Positions 1 to 5,420 of a stretch of DNA of 5,885 bases are shown here, one piece after another. How positions within the stretch are numbered: the stretch's first letter is position 1; each line of letters opens with the position of its first letter. The stretch covers positions 1-5,885 of the forward strand of contig JAIRUI010000018.1 in NCBI GenBank assembly GCA_031254455.1, in the 5' to 3' direction. Made by a program: the position numbers and the translations under genes. The notes under the pieces were generated by a model. The model saw only the letters and a program-made list of their open reading frames with translations, was not told where the DNA came from and searched no databases. The stretch comes from Chitinispirillales bacterium (GTDB lineage Bacteria; Fibrobacterota; Chitinivibrionia; Chitinivibrionales; Chitinivibrionaceae).

Positions 1-1332
1 AAAAACTTTGACAGATTTGAAGAATATTTGAATTGGATAGTATCGGGCGGCGATGACGATAAGGGAGAACGGGGAATGGCGGTTATTTCCACTCACTTAA
101 ATTCGACCGACGTGTATCAACACGAAAGAAGTTTACATCTAACACTTACGCAAGAAATAATGAATGAAGACCAAAACAGTCCGTATTGGACGGGGGGATT
201 GAAAGGCGGTAGAGTTGCAACGGGATTTTTACCTTTACCGGCAATAGCAAATACGGGAGTTAGAGATTTAGAGGGAAGAAACGAAACGTATGAATATGTA
301 GATGAAAATGGAGAAACACAAATAGGAAACAGACCGATTAAATTTAATGCAAACGGTATATTACTTTTTTATTCAGAAAGCGGTTTGATTGAACAAGATA
401 CGACTTTAATTGCGGGAACTTGGCAAACGTTTATTCCGTGCAAATTACCGCAATGGCAAAAAGAAGACAGTATGACGCCGGATATTATGAATCCAAAATT
501 TACTTATCGCGGCGTTAGAGAGGGAGATTTATTAGATCAATCGACTATTAACGGATTTTTCAATAGAGTTACAAACACGATTCAAGGAATATTTACAAAA
601 GCGGCGACACACGCGCAAATATTGACTTCTTTATTAGTTTTAGCAAAAAAGTTTTCAGTCAGAATACGTGCTATGGAATTTGCTATTACTGCGTTGCAGG
701 ATTTTAATCCTGTCGGATGTATAGTTCAGTTTATTGGATTTATGACTTGGGAACGAACGCAATACTATAAATTATGCGATGGTGGTTTATGTGGTGGAAA
801 TTCAACTCAAAATGACGGTGAATTTGCAGATATAAATAAATTTTTATTTGCAATGTGGAAAGATAGGAAAGAAAAAGGATTACCTGTAATTGGTGATATT
901 GGCGATGAAATAGATTTAGGTAAAGAGTATAACTTGCCTGATTTAAGTGGTTTATTCTTGGTTGGCGCTTCTATGGGTGTAAATAAAATACATGATAGCG
1001 CAGTTGAAGAAATTCCATTAAATAAAACAGGTGGAAAATCTTCACACGTTCAAACAATAGATGAATTGGCAAAACACGTTCATAAACACGTTATTAGAAC
1101 AGCAGATAGCAATGGAAGCCATAATATAAATGGATTTGGAAATGGAGAATGGTCTTCGGGAAAAAGTGATTGGAAGTGGGGTAATTCTCGCGGTGGAGAT
1201 AGTTGGAATAACGAATATGCTTTACGTACATATCAAGATTCCAAAGAAGTAGGAGGTTCAACACCTCCGAAAGGAATACCAACAATACCGCCTTATTTTG
1301 CAGTCAATTACTATATGAGAGTGAGAGTATAA
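1..1332 (+). CDS. Tail-fibre-like protein with C-terminal phage tail-collar domain (5' end open)
   Basis: Probable distal tail-fibre or receptor-binding protein of a phage or phage-tail-like particle. The frame is open from base 1, so it may continue upstream; 443 codons are visible. A possible internal start is the ATG at 76, preceded by AAGGGAG at 61-67; a TTG at 28 is less convincing. Residues are numbered from base 1. The N-terminal part (about 26-230) is not a family I recognise and ends in a hydrophobic, probably helical stretch (about 180-230). The tail-collar domain starts at QDFNPVGCIVQF (about 233), with KLCDGG near 257-262, then LPDLSGLFLVGA near 312, a His-rich KHVHKHV near 358-365, and the closing PPYFAVNYYMRVRV. 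The CDGG, PDL-G and PPYFAVNYY signatures are typical of tail-collar tips, and His-rich tips in fibres such as T4 gp37 can bind metal. The collar half is homologous to the gene at 2928. A start at 76 would give 418 residues. Confidence 0.82.
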   Translation, partial: KNFDRFEEYLNWIVSGGDDDKGERGMAVISTHLNSTDVYQHERSLHLTLTQEIMNEDQNSPYWTGGLKGGRVATGFLPLPAIANTGVRDLEGRNETYEYVDENGETQIGNRPIKFNANGILLFYSESGLIEQDTTLIAGTWQTFIPCKLPQWQKEDSMTPDIMNPKFTYRGVREGDLLDQSTINGFFNRVTNTIQGIFTKAATHAQILTSLLVLAKKFSVRIRAMEFAITALQDFNPVGCIVQFIGFMTWERTQYYKLCDGGLCGGNSTQNDGEFADINKFLFAMWKDRKEKGLPVIGDIGDEIDLGKEYNLPDLSGLFLVGASMGVNKIHDSAVEEIPLNKTGGKSSHVQTIDELAKHVHKHVIRTADSNGSHNINGFGNGEWSSGKSDWKWGNSRGGDSWNNEYALRTYQDSKEVGGSTPPKGIPTIPPYFAVNYYMRVRV

Positions 1333-1366
1333 AATAATAATTTGTTTGGTTATAAAGGAGTGTTAA

Positions 1367-2920
1367 ATGCGAAACGAAATCTGGGTAATGAAAGTAATGA
1401 TTACGGCAATAATTGTCGTACAAATTGTGTTCGGACAATTAATTAATTGGAATGCGAATAACATCACAATAACTACCGAAGCGGAATTAAGAGAATTTGC
1501 GCGGCGGGTTAACGGCACCGACGGTTTTGCGGCAAATTCGTTTCAAGGTAAAACCGTTAAACTAGGCAATGATATTAATCTTACGAGTTCTTGGATGCCG
1601 ATTGGTAATTATTTGATACCTGAAAGAAATTTTGCCGGAATATTTGACGGCAACGAGAAAAAAATATCAAACGTTGATGTTTCCGATAATAGCGTATATG
1701 CCGGTTTGTTCGGTTATGTGAAAGAAGGAGGACAAATCAAAAACCTTACGGTTAACGTTAATGAAATAAAAACAGGCTTCAAGGACAAAGTATATGCAGG
1801 AGGATTAGCCGCATATTACGCTTCTGAAAAGCCGATAGTAAATTGCAGAGTCAATATAAGAGACTCTATTTGTGCTAATGCTTATTCTGGTTCTTTAATA
1901 GATACTGTGATTGGTAATTCAGGCGGATTGGCGGGGGGGGGGGGGGGGAAGAATACGCTTACAATCAGTAATTGTTACGTTACGGGTAATGTATCGTCAT
2001 CTAGTAATTCTTTTTCTTATTCAGGCGGACTGGTGGGAAAGGCGGACAATACTCTTACAATCAGTAACTGCTATGCAACGGGGCAAGTCCATTCTAATTC
2101 TAATAGCTCTAGTGGATTTCAATTTTCTTATTCAGGCGGACTGGTGGGAAAGGCGGACAATACTCTTACAATCAGTAACTGTTACACGATGGGTGATATC
2201 TCTGCCATTTCAGAAGGTCATAACAGTTCTTTTAATAGAATAAAATCTTTTTCCGGCGGGTTGGTGGGTAGTGCGGACAACACGCCTACAATCAGTAATT
2301 GCTACAAAACGGGCAGCGTTTCATCTGCATCTTTTAACACTTATAATCCTTCTTATTCTTATTCTTATTCCGGTGGAATTTTGGGAGAGTCGGCTTCTGG
2401 AACAAATACTTCGGTGTATTACGATAACTGGGAAGTAAGCGGTGCCGTGGGCAACGGTGATGCGACGGGTATTGTCGGCGTATCTCCTGTCGAACTTAGA
2501 AGACAAACGACTTTTGTGGATTGGGATTTTGTCAATACTTGGGGAATTAATCCCGAAATAAACGATGGATTCCCGTATTTATTATGGAGTATACCTGGAG
2601 ACGATACGCCAATCTGCAATATTAAGGAATCCGCTGACAAGTACGGAATATTGCTTTCAAGCAACATTGTCTCGCAGAAAGCGGAAATGCGGATGGTTAC
2701 TCCAAGCGGCGACCGCATTTTACAAGTGAGGGCTGTCGTTTATGACAACGTTGGAAACGTGGTTTTTGATAAAACCGAGACGGGCGATAAAATTACTTGG
2801 GATTTGACCAATAACGCCGGACGAAATGTCGCGAACGGAACGTACCTTGTCATCGCCGATGTCAAAAGTTCAAACAAAAAGATTTATAGATATTCGGCAA
2901 AAATTGGCGTGAAAAAGTAA
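1367..2920 (+). CDS. Secreted GLUG-repeat protein with FlgD/T9SS-like C-terminal domain; carries a G16 tract
   Basis: Predicted exported beta-rich surface or secreted protein of 517 residues; its ligand is unknown. The start is set by AAAGGAG at 1354-1360, six bases before the ATG. Residues 1-23 form a signal peptide (charged start, hydrophobic VMITAIIVVQIVFG, then Gln). Residues 24-184 look like the lead-in of GLUG proteins (TEAELREFA, FAGIFDGNEKKISNV, AGLFGYV). Five GLUG-type repeats follow at about 185, 219, 256, 296 and 335, with consensus SGGLVGKADNTLTISNCY. Residues 439-517 resemble a FlgD-Ig or type IX sorting domain (VVYDNVGNVV, ITWDLTNNAGRNVANGTYLV, ending KIGVKK). In repeat 1 the usual V-G-K-A-D is replaced by A-G5-K, encoded by 16 consecutive G, so slippage would switch the downstream domains off. 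It sits 34 bases after the tail-collar gene and 7 before the orphan collar gene, probably in one transcript. GLUG assignment is firm; the sorting-domain type is less so. Confidence 0.88.
   Translation: MRNEIWVMKVMITAIIVVQIVFGQLINWNANNITITTEAELREFARRVNGTDGFAANSFQGKTVKLGNDINLTSSWMPIGNYLIPERNFAGIFDGNEKKISNVDVSDNSVYAGLFGYVKEGGQIKNLTVNVNEIKTGFKDKVYAGGLAAYYASEKPIVNCRVNIRDSICANAYSGSLIDTVIGNSGGLAGGGGGKNTLTISNCYVTGNVSSSSNSFSYSGGLVGKADNTLTISNCYATGQVHSNSNSSSGFQFSYSGGLVGKADNTLTISNCYTMGDISAISEGHNSSFNRIKSFSGGLVGSADNTPTISNCYKTGSVSSASFNTYNPSYSYSYSGGILGESASGTNTSVYYDNWEVSGAVGNGDATGIVGVSPVELRRQTTFVDWDFVNTWGINPEINDGFPYLLWSIPGDDTPICNIKESADKYGILLSSNIVSQKAEMRMVTPSGDRILQVRAVVYDNVGNVVFDKTETGDKITWDLTNNAGRNVANGTYLVIADVKSSNKKIYRYSAKIGVKK
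1933..1948 (+). repeat. Homopolymer tract of 16 G, candidate phase-variation switch
   Basis: An uninterrupted run of 16 G inside the first GLUG unit, coding for Gly-rich residues about 190-194. The 16-G length keeps the gene in frame. With one G fewer, reading moves to a frame that stays open until a stop at 2241-2243. With one G more, it stops at the TAA at 1969-1971. Mononucleotide G tracts of this kind are known contingency loci in Neisseria, Campylobacter and Helicobacter; applying that here is inference. The exact count is vulnerable to sequencing error. Confidence 0.9.
2012..2070 (+). repeat. 59-bp perfect direct repeat, copy 1
   Basis: Identical, base for base, to 2123-2181, with an offset of 111 bases (37 codons). 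It covers the end of GLUG unit 1 and the conserved head of unit 2. Identity at synonymous positions points to recent unit duplication or gene conversion. Confidence 0.9.
2123..2181 (+). repeat. 59-bp perfect direct repeat, copy 2
   Basis: Second copy of the repeat at 2012-2070, covering the end of GLUG unit 2 and the head of unit 3. Recombination between the two copies would delete or add exactly one 37-codon unit without shifting the frame. Confidence 0.9.
2350..2370 (+). repeat. Hexanucleotide microsatellite (TTCTTA, 3.5 copies)
   Basis: Three and a half copies of TTCTTA encode alternating Ser-Tyr just before the fifth GLUG unit. The six-base unit means copy-number change alters length but not frame. 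Shorter TTCTTATTC pieces precede units 2 and 3 as well, so this is an expanded version of the normal inter-unit linker. Confidence 0.7.
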
Positions 2921-2927
2921 GTGTGAG

Positions 2928-3467
2928 ATGATTCAGGATTTCAATCCTGTAGGATGCATAGTACAGTTTGTGGGAGAGATGGATGTTTTCCAAAAAAAAT
3001 ATTACCAAATATGCGACGGCGGAGATTTACCTTATTCTGCAAATGAAAAAATGTTGGGAGATTTTGAATTGATAAATAACTTGATGTGGCAAATGCTTAA
3101 AGAGCAAAACACCAACAATGACGAATACAAAGATTTTAATCCAGATAAAAGGTATCCCGTCCCTGATCTTCGCGGGTATTTTTTGGTTGGTGCAAAATCC
3201 GGGACTACTCAACAAGACGATAGAACGGAAGAAATACCTTTGTTCAAAAAAGATGGGGAGAGTATGCATACATTAACCATTGAAGAAATGCCAAACCATG
3301 CGAAGCACGGGGGATATACCAGGAAAGAAGATAGTTCCTGCGAGGGGAAAGATTGGACTGCGTTGGGTGGAGGTGAAGGTAATACAGGAGACAGAGGTGG
3401 AGATAAACCGCACAATAATATGCCACCATATTTTGCAGTCAATTATTACATAAGGGTTAGAGTGTAA
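2928..3467 (+). CDS. Stand-alone phage tail-collar domain protein (orphan fibre tip)
   Basis: A 179-residue protein made almost entirely of a tail-collar module. It runs from QDFNPVGCIVQFVG (residues 3-16), through YYQICDGGDLP (about 25-35), VPDLRGYFLVGA (about 78-89) and LTIEEMPNHAKHGG (about 115-129), to the closing PHNNMPPYFAVNYYIRVRV. These are textbook tail-collar motifs (CDGG, PDLRG, EMP-H, PHNNMPPY). It begins exactly where homology to the 1-1332 protein begins, so it lacks any fibre shaft or particle-attachment part. At DNA level the two share 32 of 36 bases at the 5' border (2934-2969 against 697-732) and 38 of 45 at the 3' border (3426-3470 against 1291-1335), with a divergent centre. 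The start is 7 bases after the GLUG stop; only a weak GTGAG precedes the ATG, so translation may depend on coupling. It could be an expressed alternative tip, a hetero-oligomer partner, or a silent donor cassette. Confidence 0.85.
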   Translation: MIQDFNPVGCIVQFVGEMDVFQKKYYQICDGGDLPYSANEKMLGDFELINNLMWQMLKEQNTNNDEYKDFNPDKRYPVPDLRGYFLVGAKSGTTQQDDRTEEIPLFKKDGESMHTLTIEEMPNHAKHGGYTRKEDSSCEGKDWTALGGGEGNTGDRGGDKPHNNMPPYFAVNYYIRVRV

Positions 3468-3511
3468 AATTGTAGAAGAAACTTATTTATGGTATTAAAA
3501 AAGGAGGAGTT

Positions 3512-3919
3512 ATGAAAAAAACATTTATGCTTATTATGTCGATGGTAGTTATATTTTCTGTTTCGTGTTCTTACGAAAAGGAAAATAAAGAAGTTAATGG
3601 CAGAGATAATTCACTTGTAGGAATGTGGGAACATTATGACAATGATGATGTCGCTTCATCATCATTCTTTATTTTTAATATAAACGGTACAGGAGAATAT
3701 TATTTCTGTATCGATGACAAAATTTACAATGCCAATAAATTTGAATGGTATACTAATGAGAATTCGTTTTGTTTGGAATATTATGAATGTAATGGTGAAG
3801 AGTGTGAAAGTTTAAGTTGTAGAGAATATAAAATTAAAGAAGGAAAATTAATTTCAAACATTACATATTCAAGAACAGATGAATTGCCAAGTTTCATAAA
3901 TAATGAGAGCTCTTTATGA
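3512..3919 (+). CDS. Lipocalin-like lipoprotein 1
   Basis: Predicted membrane-anchored lipoprotein of 135 residues. A strong site AAGGAGG (3501-3507) lies just before the ATG. The signal peptide (residues 1-18) ends in a lipobox-like S-V-S-C with Cys19; Ser at the -3 position is not ideal. A low-complexity charged linker leads to a small domain with S-LVGMWE (34-40), NGTGEY (58-63) and FEW (77-79), the pattern of small lipocalin-like domains common in Bacteroidota lipoproteins. Five further Cys (66, 87, 93, 98, 103) may form disulfides. It is paralogous to the genes at 3916 and 5421 (minus). Its TGA stop overlaps the next start in ATGA, so the two are translationally coupled. The ligand is unknown; the family name rests on motif pattern only. 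Confidence 0.8.
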   Translation: MKKTFMLIMSMVVIFSVSCSYEKENKEVNGRDNSLVGMWEHYDNDDVASSSFFIFNINGTGEYYFCIDDKIYNANKFEWYTNENSFCLEYYECNGEECESLSCREYKIKEGKLISNITYSRTDELPSFINNESSL

Positions 3920-4254
3920 AAAGGTTTTTATTTGTTATTGTGTCCATATTATTATTTGCTTGTAGCAATGACGATTGTTGTAAAAACAACAGCAGTAATA
4001 ATCCTATCAACGATATGTCGTTAGTTGGAGAATGGGAGAACGAATACTTAAAATTTGTCTTTAATGATGATAATACGGGTTTTAGGGTTGATGATGAAGG
4101 GTATTGCCGCTATTTTGAATGGGAAAATGTAGATAATTTTATGTGCATCTACTTCGAAACTGAAAACGTGAAAAAAGATGTAGTTTGTACCGCATTTACA
4201 ATAAATAATGAATTTTTAATTTTCGAAGCAGGGAAATTTGCAAAAGTGGAATAA
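3916..4254 (+). CDS. Lipocalin-like lipoprotein 2
   Basis: Predicted lipoprotein of 112 residues whose ATG overlaps the stop of the previous gene (ATGA), so it is probably translated by re-initiation. The signal peptide ends in a good lipobox L-F-A-C with Cys16. The residues after it, S-N-D-D, are acidic and resemble the lipoprotein export signal that sends lipoproteins to the cell surface in Bacteroidota. A Cys-Cys pair (21-22) and an Asn/Ser-rich linker lead to the shared domain: S-LVGEWE (35-41), NTG (53-55) and FEW (67-69), with two more Cys at 77 and 91. The domain is shorter than in lipoprotein 1. It is most likely a duplicated sister of its neighbour. Function unknown. Confidence 0.8.
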   Translation: MKRFLFVIVSILLFACSNDDCCKNNSSNNPINDMSLVGEWENEYLKFVFNDDNTGFRVDDEGYCRYFEWENVDNFMCIYFETENVKKDVVCTAFTINNEFLIFEAGKFAKVE

Positions 4255-4398
4255 CCATTTAATAGTATGAACGCAGAAACGAAATATAACGATGCAATTT
4301 ACGATACATAAAAATAAAAAATATTTTCAAAAAATTACAAATACTTGTTTTATTTTTAAAGAATATATTATTTTCAACAGTGATTATAAATTAGTAAC

Positions 4399-4403
4399 AG
4401 GAG
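4399..4403 (+). promoter_or_regulatory. Ribosome binding site AGGAG that fixes the start at 4409
   Basis: AGGAG lies five bases before the ATG at 4409. The same frame has an upstream ATG at 4292, but that has no Shine-Dalgarno site, and the 39 codons it would add read as AT-rich low-complexity sequence. The start at 4409 is therefore preferred. Confidence 0.7.
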
Positions 4404-4408
4404 ATACG

Positions 4409-4594
4409 ATGTCGATTTTAACAAAAAACAAACCTTACGTTCCCAGAGACATAAGGAATTTATTTCCGGAGATAAGCCGACAAACCACTATGCTTTACTC
4501 CGAAGGTAGTGTCGAAGTTAAAATGGGACGTTATGTTGAGGAAGACGACATAAAAGCAAGTTTGGATAAAATAAGAAATTATAGGTTTATTTAA
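4409..4594 (+). CDS. Small 61-residue protein of unknown function
   Basis: I do not recognise this family. It is short, charged and probably cytoplasmic, with no signal peptide or membrane segment. Visible patterns are NKPYVPRDIRNLFPEISRQT (7-26) and GRYVEEDDIKASLDKIRNY (40-58), the second a likely helix with acidic and basic faces. The start is fixed by AGGAG at 4399-4403. Its TAA is followed immediately, in the same frame, by the GTG of the next gene. That means a coupled two-gene unit, a readthrough fusion, or one ancestral gene split by a stop. The two proteins probably work together. The 154 bases before it hold no other gene. Confidence 0.65.
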   Translation: MSILTKNKPYVPRDIRNLFPEISRQTTMLYSEGSVEVKMGRYVEEDDIKASLDKIRNYRFI

Positions 4595-5191
4595 GTGATA
4601 GATTTAAGCGGTTATGCCGAAGACCTGAATAATTTTAACAAAGATTTCAAGCGGGCGGATAACCTTGCTCAGGATGTAAAACTTTTAACAGGAAAGGAAG
4701 TCATACCGGCGATTATACAGTTAAGATACGCAGGGTTTCATATATCCGAATTTCTGTTAAACGAAGATTCAAAATACTTAGAAAAAGCAAAGTCGCATGC
4801 TAAAAGAGCAGTTTTTGAGGCGGCAAGATATGGTATAGCGTTCTGTGGAGAAGCCATAAAAAAATTCCAAGAAATGTATCAAAGCGAAATTTTGCCAGAT
4901 ACCGTTACAAAATACTCCGAAAAAATGCTTATAGTTCAAAAAGCCAAAGACGGTGTACTTGTTGATGGAAACGAGGATGAGCGTGCAGATGCCTGCGAGT
5001 CTTCTTTCTATAAAATAAAATCAATTCTTGTCGAATTAATGGCGTGTCAGGACGTCTTAAACCAACGAGCCGAAGAAAAGGTAAGAGACAGAGAGCAAAA
5101 GAAAAAAGAAACGCAAAGATGGAAAATCATGTTTTTTATTGCTGTTGCATCTTTGGTTGTTATGGTTGTAAATGTGATTTTAAACGCTTAA
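4595..5191 (+). CDS. Tail-anchored membrane protein of unknown function
   Basis: A 198-residue protein starting at GTG directly after the TAA of the 61-residue gene. The only Shine-Dalgarno-like bases (AGG near 4583-4585) lie about nine bases upstream, inside that gene, so coupled translation is likely. The first 160 or so residues are predicted mostly helical and soluble, with RYAGFHISEFLLNEDSKYL (44-62) and a following AKSHAKRAVFEAARYGI (66-82). A strongly charged stretch (about 157-176, rich in Glu, Lys and Arg) precedes one hydrophobic helix (about 178-196) at the very C-terminus. This fits a tail-anchored inner-membrane protein with a cytoplasmic helical domain. No family is recognised. 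No other plausible start exists before residue 94, so the GTG start is accepted despite its weak ribosome binding site. Confidence 0.75.
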   Translation: MIDLSGYAEDLNNFNKDFKRADNLAQDVKLLTGKEVIPAIIQLRYAGFHISEFLLNEDSKYLEKAKSHAKRAVFEAARYGIAFCGEAIKKFQEMYQSEILPDTVTKYSEKMLIVQKAKDGVLVDGNEDERADACESSFYKIKSILVELMACQDVLNQRAEEKVRDREQKKKETQRWKIMFFIAVASLVVMVVNVILNA

Positions 5192-5322
5192 AAAAAATTA
5201 ACGGTTTAAACCACGTGCTTTTTAAACAATAGGCATAGAGGTATAAAACAGATTTGCTGCTATTTTGGGTGAAAGCTATACCAGAATACAAGAAAACCAA
5301 TGACAAAAACCGATAAAATTTA

Positions 5323-5382
5323 CCTCACAATAATATGCCGCCGTACTTTGCGATTAACTACTACGTAAGAATATTAAAATAA
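5323..5382 (+). pseudogene. Remnant of a tail-collar gene (last 19 codons)
   Basis: Reads PHNNMPPYFAINYYVRILK then TAA, nearly the same as the C-terminus of the orphan collar protein (PHNNMPPYFAVNYYIRVRV). Upstream the frame is closed by a TAA at 5314-5316, and no start or other collar motif is found back to 5192. Weak similarity may extend to the GATAAA at 5312-5317, with a 4-base indel. Just past the coding end, 5375-5388 (TAAAATAATAATTT) is identical to 1330-1343 after the first collar gene. This is therefore a third copy of the module, reduced to its 3' tip. Confidence 0.75.
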
Positions 5383-5420
5383 TAATTTCCTTAATATAAT
5401 ATGATTGCATAAATTTGAAG

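Larger units (their letters stand above)
1919..2470 (+). repeat. Tandem GLUG-repeat region (five units)
   Basis: Five in-frame units start at 1919, 2021, 2132, 2252 and 2369, each opening with Ser-Gly-Gly-(Leu/Ile). The first four are 34, 37, 40 and 39 codons long. Each has a conserved head (SGGLVGKADNTLTISNCY in units 2 and 3) and a variable Ser/Asn/Tyr-rich tail. Unit 5 is degenerate (SGGILGES) and its end is approximate. Unit lengths are whole codons, so gain or loss of a unit by recombination would keep the reading frame. Confidence 0.85.

Noticed and set aside
1911..2243. Plus-strand 110-codon frame inside the GLUG gene
   Set aside because: It is the shifted frame of the GLUG repeats, kept open by units of whole codons. 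It has no ribosome binding site of its own and reads as Arg/Trp-rich repeats. It matters only as the product after loss of one G.
2321..2718. Minus-strand open frames across the end of the GLUG gene
   Set aside because: They lie opposite a well-supported gene, lack ribosome binding sites and show no recognisable motifs.
3027..3442. Three minus-strand open frames opposite the orphan collar gene
   Set aside because: They are antisense to strong collar motifs and overlap one another; composition is that of a reversed coding strand.
697..3470. Diversity-generating retroelement acting on the collar tips
   Set aside because: No reverse transcriptase is present, and differences between the collar copies are not concentrated at adenines in a template-repeat pattern.
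4345..4371. Possible promoter (TTGTTT with TATATT or TATTAT) before the 61-residue gene
   Set aside because: Spacing is 13 or 15 bases and the region is so AT-rich that such matches are expected by chance.
4292..4408. N-terminal extension of the 61-residue protein to an ATG at 4292
   Set aside because: There is no Shine-Dalgarno site before 4292, the extension is AT-rich and low in complexity, and AGGAG stands directly before 4409.
5203..5212. GGTTTAAACC palindrome after the tail-anchored gene
   Set aside because: A ten-base palindrome with no loop and no clear T run directly after it; not a convincing terminator.
5044..5232. Plus-strand 62-codon frame overlapping the tail-anchored protein
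   Set aside because: It is an out-of-frame Lys/Arg/Cys-rich reading of the charged linker and membrane helix, with no start signal.
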